A stretch of 64,000 nucleotides of DNA from Membranipora membranacea (lineage: Eukaryota > Bryozoa > Gymnolaemata > Cheilostomatida > Membraniporidae). The stretch is taken from contig OU612065.1 in NCBI GenBank assembly GCA_914767715.1, positions 11,594,001 to 11,658,000 of the forward strand. The letters run 5' to 3'. Position numbers and translations under genes: made by a program. Shown piece by piece: positions 52,201 to 63,494 of this stretch; the first letter of the stretch is position 1; the number at the start of each line of letters is the position of its first letter. The notes under the pieces were generated by a model. That model did not search any database. It was not told the origin of the DNA and worked only from the letters and a program-made list of their open reading frames with translations.

Positions 52201-55200
52201 GACATTGATTGCCACAAAAAAAAGAACGATATTGACAATTTAGCATCTGTTTTACAAAATGGCTTGTCATCACCACATGAATAATTAATAGTAGCAAGCA
52301 AGTTTATTACTTAAATGGTATGTGATATGAACATCTGATTTTAACGAAATGAATTTACTGCGAAAAAAGACAATGCTTTACAATTACAAAGCTGTTTTCA
52401 ATCAAGAGTTTTTTCTTATCTACTAAGGTTGTAATTAAACAAAAATCATCATCAATCCATAAAATCACAGAAAAAGGGGCCCTTGTACTTGTAGTTGTCT
52501 TGAGGCTGGAGCCCTAATAGTAATGCATGGGCACCTCATTTATTGGCAGCTGTTCTGCAATTACTGTCCCTTATCAACTAACTGTTTCACATTCCACAAC
52601 ATAACCTACTCTATATACTCAACTGTACACATACCAGTTTTATTGAAATCATGTCAAATTGCCATTAGCAGAAAATTTTACCTTCAGGGTTATCCGCAGA
52701 TTTGTTTAGACACAAAAACTAATCAAGTAGAAAAGCAATTTCGTTTCATAGAATATTAAATTACTCTGCGATAAGGTTGAACTGACTGAAGCTGAGATCA
52801 CATCAGAGAAATGTGCGTAATGGATGATTTTAGTAGTGTTTGGTTTTGTTTTTGTTGCCTAGAGCCACATACTTGAGTTTGTCAATAATCTGCTGGTATT
52901 GGAGAACTCTACATCAAGACAAAGCCCTTCCATCACAAAACAGATGTGAAATTTAGCCTTTTCACTTGTATCCAATTGCAACATTTGGAGCAATATAATC
53001 GAATTGATAGTTGACGACCATTAATCCTCATTTTTGTGGCTTTCGAAGTAACTGACCTTAATATATTTGGGCTTCGTGATAGATCATCTCACTAGGAAAC
53101 CAAAAGCCATCAATTCAATACGATGGGCGTACCGATATGAACATTGCGGCACCGAATAACACTTATTTTTTTAATATTTTTTGGTGAACAGATATCATGT
53201 TTAAACTTGAATATAACACACTACCCTAGAATGATATTTGAGAGGCAAACTTTTGCAATTTCGTACATGCTTGAACTAGCCAACTTTAAGGCTAGCTAAG
53301 ATTTACTCAACCTCCTTACTTTACATAGACTACCACCTCCGCTGGCCATAGTCAGTGCTAGCTAACATTAGGTCACCCTCAAACTGGCTAAACTAAACTC
53401 TAGCTATCACATACTCAAGGGTATATGTATACAACCAGAGCCGCAAAGACCCCCAGTTTAAACCCATACATATAGTGTAATAACACTTACCACCAGCTGC
53501 GGAAGAGGGTACTGGTAAAATAAGAACTAATATCCAGAAGCTGAGCTCTACCAACATGTTGATAAACAACAAGAACACTTTAATACTGGGTGGTTTAGAT
53601 TCATTCCACAATCAGAGCTTATCAGAAGAGTCTTGACATGCTGACGATGCTGCTGTTGGTGAGTCAGTGTACTGAGTTATCTCCTTGTTATGTCCGGCTA
53701 CTCTCAGATGTATGTCATCGATGAGCAAGAGGGAAGATTGAAGTGAATTTGTCGATATGTTTGTCACCACAGTCCAACGCCCAGATAAGCAGCTCAGCCC
53801 AATGACACTGACAGTCTTTATAATAATACTAATGCGCTGCAAACGATCTGCTCCCAAGTAGACATCCAATAACGAGATTGATTATGAAGCTTTCGCCTTC
53901 AAAGAGAGTAAACTGGCTTTGAATAGGCCTCCTTCCAAATCTGTTTAATCACAATCGTTTTTATCTGATGTTAAAACAATCTTAAAATCCTCAGAGTAAA
54001 CTGACTGACTATTGACACAGATTACTGAATGAGTTTAGTGAAGTTATGAATGAACTCGTTAGCTCATGTTCCTGTCAGTGTAATTAGTCGTAATAAATGC
54101 TCCAAGAATTAGTACGTCCTAAGGAGCCCCACTGCCCTTAAATGACAGGTTATACGAAGTGCCAATGACCAGGCTCTTGAGGGCACTTTTTTCACTGCAC
54201 TTATCCTATTTTGACAGTTGATAAAACTTCACAGATTGAACTTCGGCTCTATAATGAGGTACAGTCAACACCTCAATCAACCAGTTACTAGTATTAAGAT
54301 CAGCGCTCATGCATGGATTCGGTTCACGCTTCATCAGGTTTCTGAGATTGCAGAAATGATGGAAAGATAGTTCTGTAACTGTCAAATATAGCTAGGCTGT
54401 CTTGATGCCATGATATATGTGTGGTGAAAATTCCAGGATGGCAAAGTTGATGGCGAGCAGGGTGGAGTAAGAAAAACTCTTAATTTCAAAATAATCGAAA
54501 ACACATTTGCGAGGAGCACACTTAAATTAAAATGTTTCCAGTTGGTGTGTAATTGCCACAAACGTGATTAAAATTACTGGCCTATTGATACCATCATTTA
54601 GTGGTTGCCAAGAAAAAGGTATTAGATTAGTGTTCAAGTACTGGATTTTACAAACACTCAAAACAAATAGAGCTATGAATGAGGGTTTATTCGTTGCAAC
54701 AGAATGAGTAATCCTGGTTGGGTCATTTCAAATTTAAATGTTTCTAAAATTGCAGCTATTTGGTTCAAAATGCTGTGGATGTATCAAAATGGATATGAGA
54801 GAATGTGCAAACTCAGATTTTTGGAAATTTCTCTCACTTGCATTCTGATACATCCATAGCATTTTGGACCAAATAGCTGCAAACGTTGAATTTTTTGCCC
54901 CAATTTATACGCTCTCACAACCTTATATATTATTCGCAATCGCATATCAACAATCAGTCCAGACAAAAAGCACCAATTTTCTTAGAGAATCTACTACTTC
55001 AAGAATGACAGATAAGTTTAAATGTAGAGGTGTACCTTTGTAGGGGTATCGGCCTATATGGTGAGCTGAATAGTAACCCCAGCTAATTTGAGTAACATGT
55101 TTGTTCGCACTGGTACTCTGATGTTTATAACCGTATATACACAGCTTTCCACAAAACACAAAGCAGCAAGAGGGTAATTCCAACAAAACCAACAGAATGA

Positions 55201-58200
55201 CCCAAACTTGATATTTGATTTTGACTTTTTTAATTTGTAGAGGAGTTGTCCCCTGTTGATGATAGGTAAGACAAATCTGTGAGATAAGAAATCCCTGGAG
55301 GGAGAGAGGGTGTACACAGCCCCAAGGGATTTTTGGAGACAGTTTGATAAATTTCAGGCCTGATGGAACTTTTCATAAACATGTTGTACCAGTACTAGAA
55401 GTGATTAGGGTCCAGACTGAATTTCAGATTCTATTAATTACCAAGTTGACAATGTGTTACGCAATTAAACAGCGTTCGTGAGATTTGAGGTCACTCAACC
55501 TTGCAGTGTATAGGAGGAATGGCACTTGGTACCGCAGGAAAGCATGTGTCCTATTCCATACTGATGTAGTCTAAGGGTCCTAACTTGGGTGTTTCTAGGC
55601 ATCAGTGCTGCTTCACTAACGATCACCCCATTATGGGGTGGTTGATATTGAATCAATACTACTTCCATGCCGACTGAAGTTTGGGCCCCTGAAGAAATAC
55701 TACTGATGGCCGTGCTCACCTAAAACAAGTAGCATGGCTGACTGCTCGTACACATAGGCATCACCATCGATGAGATGTACTCGGCAGGTATAGTTACCGC
55801 CATCTCCAGTCTGTACAAATCTGAAAAATAGGTCTGATTCATCCCGGAGCTGGATTCGGTTCTGCAACAAGAAAAAAATCCAGTGAGAGGAACAGCTACA
55901 AACAAATGCAGTTAGACATCCCAGCAATATACATGAAGGTGATGTATACTGGTGATGTATAATGCAAAATAAACTTTGAGAGCTATACATGAAATCCCTA
56001 ATATGTTGCACAATGTTATCGGGAGAATTTATCTCAAACAAGGAGTAGATGACTCCTTTAAAACTCCTTATAACCAATTTTGTCATTTCTTTATGATCAG
56101 ATCCTATAGTAGCCTAACCCCAGGCTTTTATTATCTTCCGTCTAGCCTTGGTTACGGAGGATTCTTGCCAACTGATCATGGTGATGCTACTACAGGTATT
56201 ATTTTGGAGGATCGATAGACAATTATGTTTTACTCCTTCAGTCAGTCCTGAAGGGCCTTGTGTAAGCAGACGATACAAGCTGTATTTACGTACACACATT
56301 ACTTAGTGTTTCTCTGCCCAACCTGACTTTATCATTGTTTTTAAGGAACAAGCTTGTGAACACTTAAGGAATAGGGTAGAGTGGTAACTTGAGCTATTTG
56401 ATTATTTAAAGGGTCATTTATTTGCTTTGTAATGATTATCATTGAGTAAATTACAAGGACTGTTATATATGATCCTTTCTTTAGGCCGACAAACATGCTT
56501 TACTCAAAAGAGAAGTTCCTAATTTCAGTGTTTGTCACCATACAAACCTAAATATACATACAGGTATGATGACAGTATGAACCGGCAGACCAGGTACCTT
56601 AGGGACTATGGTACATAGGGAAGGGCGAGGCTAATTACAATACTACAGTATTTTTATGTTTGGCCATGAGTCAGGTTCAGTTGAGTCACCATTCCATTAA
56701 TCACATTATTGAGGCAGTCAGGTAGTAACATAGACTTGATATATGGGTAGAAAAGATGCAAAGGAAATAATCAAAACCATGTGATGGTATGGGTCAGGGT
56801 AGAGAAGATATTTGGAAGAATGACGACGGATTTCCAAGATCCTATAAGATTTACGGCGTGACTGTAGCTATGACCTGGCAGGGGCTTGCATGTTCTTTGC
56901 CCACCCCCTGCCATCCACACATCACCTACTGTAGGATAAAACCTTTACACTGATGACTGTCTCCCATATTGTGAATACTTCACCAGTATGTAGTATTCAC
57001 TGCATTTCCATGGTAGTTTTGAGGTAGACCTGAGGCTTATTAGCCTTAGCTTCGAGCTATGGAACTGCCTCCGAGATCGCCCTGGGCTCCAAGGTTCAGC
57101 TCGCACATTTTGGCTCGCACTATGCCGAGCGGTTAGCATCAAAGACTCTGACGCGGGAGTTCAAATCCCGGCGGCAGCAGATTTTTTGATGTTTTTTTTC
57201 CTCAGCTCTACCATGGGAATGACTGCACATTTCGAGATCGACCCAAGAGGTGACAACTCAGCTCGATCTAGGCCGACCTCGAAACTCACATGGAAACATG
57301 GTGATTGTGAGTCACAAGTGTTTATTTGCTTTTGATGACTGATTACTAAAGCTCATACTGTGCAGCTTTGTTTGTAGGGACACTGACCCTTGTATTTCAG
57401 CACCTAGATTTAAATCCTTGCTGCATACTTCATCTTATATACAAACAACACATTCAACGCTAATACCCAGTGAGTGGGCCTGGGACAATGCATAGTATTC
57501 TTAAAGTAATCTTGCATTCCTGTGTAGTCTAGAACAGTTTAAAACCATTATCTTGTGGTGGGTTGTTGTAGTAATGTCATTACCATAAACTTCACTAATT
57601 GAATTGACTGAAATTCATGTCCTCTAGACAGCAGTTTGCTAAGTGTGGGTCGGAGTGGACTCCAGGAATTATTAGTCTTAAAATAATTTGGGCACTGCAG
57701 ACCCTAACAGACCAGACCGCCTAAATATACCTAATTCTCAGTTTGCGCATACAAAAAACTAAAACTTAAATTCAAAAGTCGGTGAGATTTACTCAACTTG
57801 CCGATGATAAACCATATCCTGCACTGCCTTTGCAAGGTACCGCAGTCCACAATGATCATTGCTGTCTGAAAATGTCTCATTACCCCCCTTTATCTGGAAA
57901 GAACCTGGTTCATAAAATCACCCATGTAACCTGGCACCGAATTCATATTCTTATAACTTTATCTTTAACTTTATGATATTAGGCTAATGAGTTTTAAATG
58001 CTCATATAGTATCACAGAGTAAGGATAATCCTTACTCTGTGATAGTATCTTTGATTATGCCTAATGTCCATTAATCTGGTGTAAAGATCTCTGATAAGCT
58101 GAGATATAATGGTCAAATTTGTTGGTATTATGGTATTTTAATAGAAACCTTTGGTAAAACATCCCTGCCACATAATCTATTCACAAAGGTTCTCCAAACA

Positions 58201-58825
58201 GAGTGAGTGTCATTGCAATATAGCCACATGTTTTATGATAATAGATCGATTACTTGAAGACCTGTAGATTTGGGGAAAAACAGGAGCTGTGACAGTGGCG
58301 TAAGATTTTTCGTCGTTAGGACCCTATCAATCATATTGAGATTTCTAAATATTGGTGAAATAGAATTGGGATTTCATCATTTTAATCAGATGTGTAAATA
58401 ATAAAGAGCCATCAAACAGAGGGTTGCCTCATCCATTGCCAATGAGCTATCATGTTCATTGGCAATGGCCTCGCCTGCATTTTTTGTCCGCTTTTTGTTG
58501 TTGTTGTTGGTTGCGAAAAGGCTTAGACCTTGCTATGGCTGAAGCATACATAGCGGTGGGGGAGTGAGGAGTAAAAGACCTTATTGACCAATGGAACTAT
58601 GGTAATAAACGGCGATTTTTCTGATCACGTGGAGTGAATCGATGCTCTGAAATATACTAACCTGAAACGCTAGGTGAATGAAAGGTTCATGTCCATTAAA
58701 CTTTGAGTAAACTGTAACTTTTCCTTTATACCACTCGATAAAATGAAGTACTCCAGGGTAAAACTTAGCATCACACTGCAGAGTGACAGGATCTCCCAGA
58801 GATACCTCGATCTCTGTCAGTGACG
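37237..58825 (-). CDS. IGSF9/Turtle-family adhesion receptor, 5 Ig + 2 FN3 + TM + long tail (5' end not located)
   Basis: Exons in transcript order: 58825-58662, 55861-55720, 49601-49429, 48521-48425, 47198-47048, 46288-46152, 45261-45108, 44750-44617, 44346-44225, 44078-43922, 43709-43598, 43348-43176, 42807-42700, 42470-42390, 42029-41733, 40975-40820, 40435-40387, 39406-37237. All phases agree and yield 1524 residues without the signal exon. Each Ig domain spans two exons: Ig1 1-101, Ig2 102-191, Ig3 192-287, Ig4 288-383, Ig5 384-476. FN3-1 is 477-571 (LSWKPGFDGGHRQTYVIAF, nearly the IGSF9 signature SWEPGFDGG), and a Thr/Pro linker is 572-634. FN3-2 is 635-733 and the membrane helix about 747-768 (IGIASVFFVGLVIAVLVIL), followed by a KPRKRK stop. 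The tail (about 720 residues) is disordered, rich in Ser, Tyr, Pro, Gln and Asn, and ends in SDIL. Family members mediate homophilic adhesion, dendrite and axon patterning and synapse organisation. The domain order matches IGSF9/Turtle exactly. The long-form signal-peptide exon lies upstream and is not securely identified. Confidence 0.92.
41034..41536. repeat. Long inverted repeat: two 173-bp arms with a 157-bp spacer
   Basis: Arm 41034-41206 is the reverse complement of arm 41364-41536. Similarity is high along the whole arm, and the inner 46 bp (for example GGGTCTAGAAGGGTCTACAG on the left) are perfect. The pair lies in the intron between the FN3-2 and membrane exons of the IGSF9-like gene. 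I saw no clear target-site duplication and no coding capacity in the spacer. It may be a long-TIR non-autonomous element or two inverted copies of one repeat. Confidence 0.9.
47383..47436. repeat. 18-bp tandem repeat, three copies
   Basis: TACCATCAGCCAACACTC is present three times in a row, with T as the last base of the third copy, preceded by a partial copy (TACCATCAGC at 47373). It is in an intron of the IGSF9-like gene, just upstream of the Ig3 exon. Confidence 0.9.
47999..48084. repeat. 41-bp-arm hairpin with a 4-nt loop
   Basis: The inner 19 bp (GGCTACTTTTTTGTTTTGG, 48021-48039) pair perfectly with 48044-48062 around the loop GCAT. Outer arms continue imperfectly (CCAAACTAGC against GCTAGCTTGG) to 47999 and 48084. 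It is in an intron of the IGSF9-like gene. Confidence 0.8.
48974..48986. repeat. Poly-G run of 13
   Basis: Uninterrupted G13 in an intron of the IGSF9-like gene; a length-variable homopolymer. Confidence 0.9.
49962..49993. repeat. GGGGA minisatellite with G-quadruplex potential
   Basis: GGGA followed by five GGGGA units and GGG, on the plus strand (the non-transcribed sense is minus). Seven G-tracts of 3-4 separated by single A satisfy the usual quadruplex pattern. It is in the intron upstream of the Ig2 exon 49601-49429, about 360 bp from it. Confidence 0.85.
50238..50275. repeat. Perfect 16-bp-arm hairpin
   Basis: CATAAACATATAAATA and TATTTATATGTTTATG are exact reverse complements around a 6-nt loop (CTTATT). 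GCAGCC flanks both sides as a direct repeat. Confidence 0.8.
53491..53557 (-). CDS. Alternative first exon (signal peptide) of the IGSF9-like gene
   Basis: An ATG at 53557 (A at -3) opens MLVELSFWILVLILPVPSSA then AG, a textbook signal peptide: a hydrophobic core of about 12 residues, Pro, and a small-residue cleavage region. It ends in a strong donor (GTAAGT) in phase 1. The next downstream exon of the receptor (49601-49429) begins in phase 1 with AA, so the splice creates Glu and runs straight into EAPSLTYSSPSF. This exon lies between the Ig1 exons (58.8 and 55.7 kb) and the Ig2 exons. Used as a first exon, it would make a secreted-pathway product of about 1445 residues without Ig1. No in-frame ATG is present just upstream. 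The alternative, that it is chance, is unlikely given signal, donor and phase together, but transcripts are not available. Confidence 0.72.
54750..54882. repeat. 54-bp-arm imperfect hairpin, 25-nt loop
   Basis: TTGCAGCTATTTGGTTCAAA on the left faces TTTGGACCAAATAGCTGCAA on the right. The outer 36 bp have two mismatches, and the inner 18 bp (to 54803 and from 54829) have about four. It is in the intron between the Ig1 second exon and the alternative first exon of the IGSF9-like gene. It resembles a small fold-back transposable element or a precursor-microRNA-like hairpin. Confidence 0.8.
57005..57296 (+). mobile_element. SINE-like element with a tRNA-type core and inverted ends
   Basis: A tRNA Leu/Ser-like core lies at about 57111-57180, with an A box (TGCCGAGCGGTTAGC) and B box (GAGTTCAAATCCC). 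The outer ends are inverted repeats: TTTCCATGGTAGTTTTGAGG at 57005 and its near complement ending at 57296 (about 26 bp, six mismatches). The segment around GAGATCG(C/A)CC is also duplicated on both sides of the core. Boundaries are approximate. It lies in the intron between the two Ig1 exons of the IGSF9-like gene. Confidence 0.5.
57978..58065. repeat. Palindromic MITE-like element
   Basis: A 17-bp perfect arm (TATCACAGAGTAAGGAT, 58010-58026) and its reverse complement (58028-58044) share a single central A. ATTAGGC at 57978 and GCCTAAT ending at 58065 form short outer inverted repeats. It is intronic in the IGSF9-like gene. Confidence 0.7.
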
Positions 58826-61800
58826 CTGTAATCAAAGTAGAACAGTTTACAAACAGCATTTAAATGGTTTTTGAAATAGGGCCTCACTATCGCATAACAA
58901 AAATGAACCACACATTGGAAATTAACTAGCGGTATTGAAAGGTACATCTTACCCACACAATCTAATTTTCCCCTTTGACCAACGCTGACAGTTGTACCAG
59001 ATAACGAATGCAAAAATATAATTTATGTCATTGTCATGCCAAAAATAATTATTTTCTCTATGGGCCTACTATCACTCATCTAACTGCATACTTATACAGT
59101 ATGGATATATATTTACTACTATAACTGTGCAGCAGTGAAAACATTGACATTAATTCATCAAATTTTATATGATATAACACTTGATATGAAGGGTCATGTC
59201 ATTTCCTCAATCAATCTTTCAACGCAACAGCTTCATTAAATGTGATGAGCAACAATTTAGGCTGGCGCACAGCATACCAGTATAAGATGTCACTTTATAA
59301 TTATGAACTTTCAATTTGAATGAGTTTGGACATACATTAAACACTGACTGCAATGTCAGTAGGTTTTGTCAGCAGGCGAGACATACGCTGAACTTTTTTG
59401 TCATTGACGCAAAGCTTGTGCTTATGAGGAACAAACAAGTGTCTAAGTAAGTTAGTGGAGAGCTATTTTCAGAGAGCACTTGAAGTTACGATGGTTGCGA
59501 GAGTGTTATTTCCATAATCTTGAATTTTAAGAGGAAATGGTGATCTTATAGATTACCTTTGATAACTAAATCACAACTACTCACATATTATCAGTACTGA
59601 CCATTTTGTGATTGCTTTTACCCAAACAGAACAGATGTGGCTTTGAAGTGCTGTGTAGATTGTAATTATTTGTGACAACAACTTACAAGTGCTTCATGGC
59701 TTGGGTTTTGATGCCAAGATGAAGCCAATCATCACAATCAACATAAAAATAGCAAAAATTAGCTCTCTAATGATTACGTAAATCTGAGCCCAAAAATGCT
59801 CTACTCTCAGAAAGAATGTTTGTCCATAGCTGCTAATTGTGAAGAAGATTAGTATACCAGCTATGCTCATCTTAGCTATCAGGGCAGGTTTATTGGTTGC
59901 TCACTGCAATACACCATCATACGGTGAGATAATTCATACATCTAGAAGCTAGGTAGAGCCCATGAATGGATCGCACGACCGAACGTGTAATAGGCAGGGT
60001 TAACTGCCAACTTTCAAAGCAAAATAGTGGGTGATAAATTTAGGTACAGCTTCCTCAGTAGAGAGCCACACCTGTTAAAATATCATACCCCTGGCTGATT
60101 TCTCAGTTAGGCAAGGAATTTCATTCGGTGAGCCAGACTTACTGATAATAGACGTTGAAGAAACCTGGGATGATTGTTATCTGGTAACCCTGCTCATAGA
60201 TATAATCTGCACTTAGAATAAAAAGCCACATCTTGTATAATCAAATCAATTTCACTGGCACAGATTCGATTACGGCTGCATAATTGTGGTTTTATTGTTG
60301 TTTCTTACAACATCATGGGTCCAAACAATAATTCGAGCAGCAGTTGTTACACGATGAAAACTGAGACAACAGAAGGTTCCATTTGCAGTGAACCATTCTC
60401 CCTGAGTGAACAAATATAGAGGCTGTCCTGGGTATAGAGAATTGGCAGTCAACTTTGAGGTCTCTACCGCTGTATCTGGAGCCTTTGATCTGGAGCTGGA
60501 GCAGTGCTTCTTGTTAAGGGGCTGTCTTAGGGAAACTCATAACCAGGATGGCAAAATGCCACAGAGCTTACATTTGACTTTTATAGGAGTAATGTAGGTA
60601 TGCAAAGCTTTCTGAGAAGCTCAATGATACCACGAAGAATATACAGTTGTAGCAGTTCCTCAGTGTTTGTATACACAAGCTAAGCAGAAGTAGTAAACTA
60701 GTATGAACATAAGTATGCCCATCTATGACTTGATCTACAGCGTAATTGACTATATTTTCTCCTTGTAAATGAGCCTAAGATTTGTTTATCATCAATCTAA
60801 TAGGACTTCAAAGACCACATGTGGCCGTGTTTACCTCTGAGGGATCGCATTAAATTTGAAACAATCATTCCTTTTTGGCACCTAATGCGTTGGTTACAAC
60901 TTGGTTTTAAAAATAATTATTGCCACCCTACTCAAATAACCTTGCAGTGACAAAGGTTGAATGTGCACATGGGTTTAAGTTCATATCAAATTCACTGAAA
61001 ATCCTAATTTGAAACGCCTAATCATGAAGGACTTTACACGCTTTGATGGTGAACTAGTTTCCAGGTAAACCACAAAACCTTATATCCTGGGATTAACATG
61101 TGTAATTATCTCTCCGACATGCTTGCAGGTTATCTTTGACGCAACTTTATACTCTCAAGTGTGCTAACTAGGGTGAGAATATGACATTTAGATAGGCTGG
61201 ACAACAAACCCCATCATTTCATAATTTTGGGCATATGTACACCAATTAACACATTTTATTACCCATTTAGGAGTGGCTTGTGCCTTAATTGTAAGGTATA
61301 GGCTGCTACTGTGGTGTCAGAATGTTGCTCCTCAGATGTATGACGACATAATTAAGCTTTGAAGGCACAATTATACAGCATCCTGCTCGAGACTGATCAT
61401 ATTATTTGGATTGTTTACAAATATCTAACATCATTCTACAATGATTTATGTCCTCCATAAAGGTGAGAAGCAAGGACAGAATCATTGTAGTTATTGACAT
61501 CCTGAATTATTCGGAAAATGTGAGTGATTGACAGACCCATGGAAACCCCACGAATTATGACCTTCTAGCTAGAGCTATTATTCTACATATTTATTTTGGC
61601 AGACAATAATATCCTGGTAAGGTGTTTCCATAACATGTGTTACTACTGGCTCAACTTACATGTTGTCTGTGTAGAACAGCTATTCAAAAGGCATATCCAA
61701 ATAATTCCTACAGTTAGATAGTCACAGCGGTTAATCCACATGACCATGTCTTGTCTAATACAGCGCTATGATAAGTCATAGCTGGTCAGGCTGCATCTCT

Positions 61801-62856
61801 TTGTGAAGATCAGTTAACAGCCCTGAATATTCTGGATGCTAATACCTGAAAATAATTATACCAATATATGGGAACATTTTCATGGCAACCGAAAACTGAA
61901 AATATAAATTTATCATGTGGTACAGCACAGTGAGCAGTCAGATTAAAGGTACTTAAACATGATGAGCGTATAAGCAATGAACTTTCATTGGTATAAGACA
62001 CACCCAAGACACATGGTATACTCATTATTTATGCAACTAAGCTAATAGGCGCTGAACCATTTAACAGGTGATCTCACAATGCCACACCAGAACGAAATGT
62101 CTGCTACACCAAGGAATTACTACTTGGCTACACAAGTTGTAAAAATGGATCACATGTAGGAATTAGGAGTATCATCGTTATATACAAACATTTAAAGGTA
62201 TCAAATATTTGCTGAACTGAATCAAGACGGCATGGAAATCATCCTACCAGGATAAATTGACTGCCAAATAAAAGTTTAAAATCATAATCATAATGGCAAT
62301 AAATTAAAGGCGAAAAATATGAAAAATGATTGGAGAAAAACAGGCCTTGTCTCAGCAGATTCCGCAAGCACTTTGAAACGAAATTGCATCAACTGCAGAA
62401 GACGTGTGGATGGAATCATATTCAATTTGAACAAAAAAAGCAACAAACCTGCTTGGCAAATGTGATGTTTTCAATTCCCAGTACTGTCACTGCTGTGGAT
62501 CTGTCCGTGTCTAAGATTAAGAAACCGTACTTGCAGACCCTGTGTGTGCCTGTGTCCCATGCCAATCATGCTTAGTTATTCCATATATATCATGCTGCAA
62601 CACAGTTGTATGAGTTTATTGTCTCAGTGTCAATAAATACCGTCAGAACATGCTACCAATGAGGTTCATTGATGCTACATATATCCGCAATAGAGAAACC
62701 GACTCGCTCAGATTCAGTAGTATTGAAACATTGCTATTTTACATGTGTAATGTGATCTTTTTGGCGCCTTGTGACACATTGGAATAAATAAACCAACTAA
62801 AACATATATCACATTTCAGACTGACCAATCAGATTTTCTGACACTGAAAGAAAAAC
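58826..62856. other. About 4 kb upstream of the first Ig1 exon and THOC3 (divergent)
   Basis: The long-form first exon(s) of the IGSF9-like gene should be here or in an undetected position, and the THOC3 promoter is at the right end. A few weak exon candidates on the minus strand (61883-61846 and 58984-58953) have compatible phases, but none is convincing. I saw no other gene, RNA or clear repeat. Confidence 0.45.
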
Positions 62857-63033
62857 ATGGCAGCCTCCATAGAAGAACTTCCCAAGTTTTTCAAGGCACA
62901 TTCCAAAATAGAAGAAGCCCAATATCACAAGGCTAAGGTGCATTCAGTGGGATGGAGTTGTGATGGGAGAAAGTTAGCATCAGGATCTACAGATAGGACT
63001 GTCTGCACATACACCATAGACAGAGATAGACTG
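62857..63033 (+). CDS. THOC3: THO complex subunit 3, first coding exon (3' partial)
   Basis: The ATG at 62857 (A at -3, G at +4) opens 59 residues that end at a GTATTT donor in phase 0. The segment AKVHSVGWSCDGRKLASGST, followed by DRTVCTYTIDRDRL, aligns with the first WD40 blade of THOC3 (human AKVHSVAWSCDGRRLASGS, then KDRL-type end). THOC3 is a WD40 propeller subunit of the THO/TREX complex that couples transcription to mRNA export in the nucleus. The N-terminal lead (MAASIEELPKFFKAHSKIEE) is shorter than in mammals. Later exons were not found before 64000 and must lie outside. The gene is divergent from the IGSF9-like gene. Confidence 0.9.
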
Positions 63034-63078
63034 GTATTTAACTCAATCAACCATAGTATCATAGATTTACTTTTTTAT

Positions 63079-63082
<4 letters not shown>

Positions 63083-63117
<35 letters not shown>
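63083..63117. repeat. (AT)n microsatellite
   Basis: About 17 uninterrupted AT units in THOC3 intron 1. Confidence 0.95.
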
Positions 63118-63120
<3 letters not shown>

Positions 63121-63494
63121 ATAAAACTGTTCTCTACCATACATGACAAGTTGGTAGACCCAGAAACCAGGAGGTCTCCGTGGACAAATTCCAAACCCAG
63201 AACACCCGCAGTGTGTGTGCAATTCAGCTCTTGTTAAGTTTGTCATATTTCTAAGCCAAAACTTGAGCTTTCATATTATTATTTATTAGTTGCGTCATTT
63301 TAACTGATTTTACATACAAGCAGTAATGGTAATAAGCAATTACGTAGGTATGTGTACTGTTGGGGTAAAAAAACATAGTTTCCCTTGCAAATAGATGCTT
63401 AAAAAGATTCTGGGTATAAGAAGCTGAAAAAAGGGAGGGGGTGGAAAGAGACCCTAGGCCTAAACACTGGGAGGCTCCCTACCAAAAAGGGAGA

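Noticed and set aside
55976-56218. Plus-strand 80-codon frame
   Set aside because: Intronic in the IGSF9-like gene, no start context, domain or splice support; likely chance.
57111-57180. Functional tRNA-Leu/Ser gene
   Set aside because: Only the A and B boxes are clear; the acceptor and anticodon stems do not fold properly, and the segment sits inside a repeat.
59698-59760. Minus-strand signal-like peptide MLIVMIGFILASKPKP as the missing first exon
   Set aside because: A stop codon (TGA) follows before the nearby GTAAGT donor, so it cannot join the Ig1 exon.
60144-60202. Minus-strand exon candidate (YIYEQGYQITIIPGFFNVYY)
   Set aside because: It has an acceptor and a GTAAGT donor, but phases do not connect to the Ig1 exon without another unproven exon.
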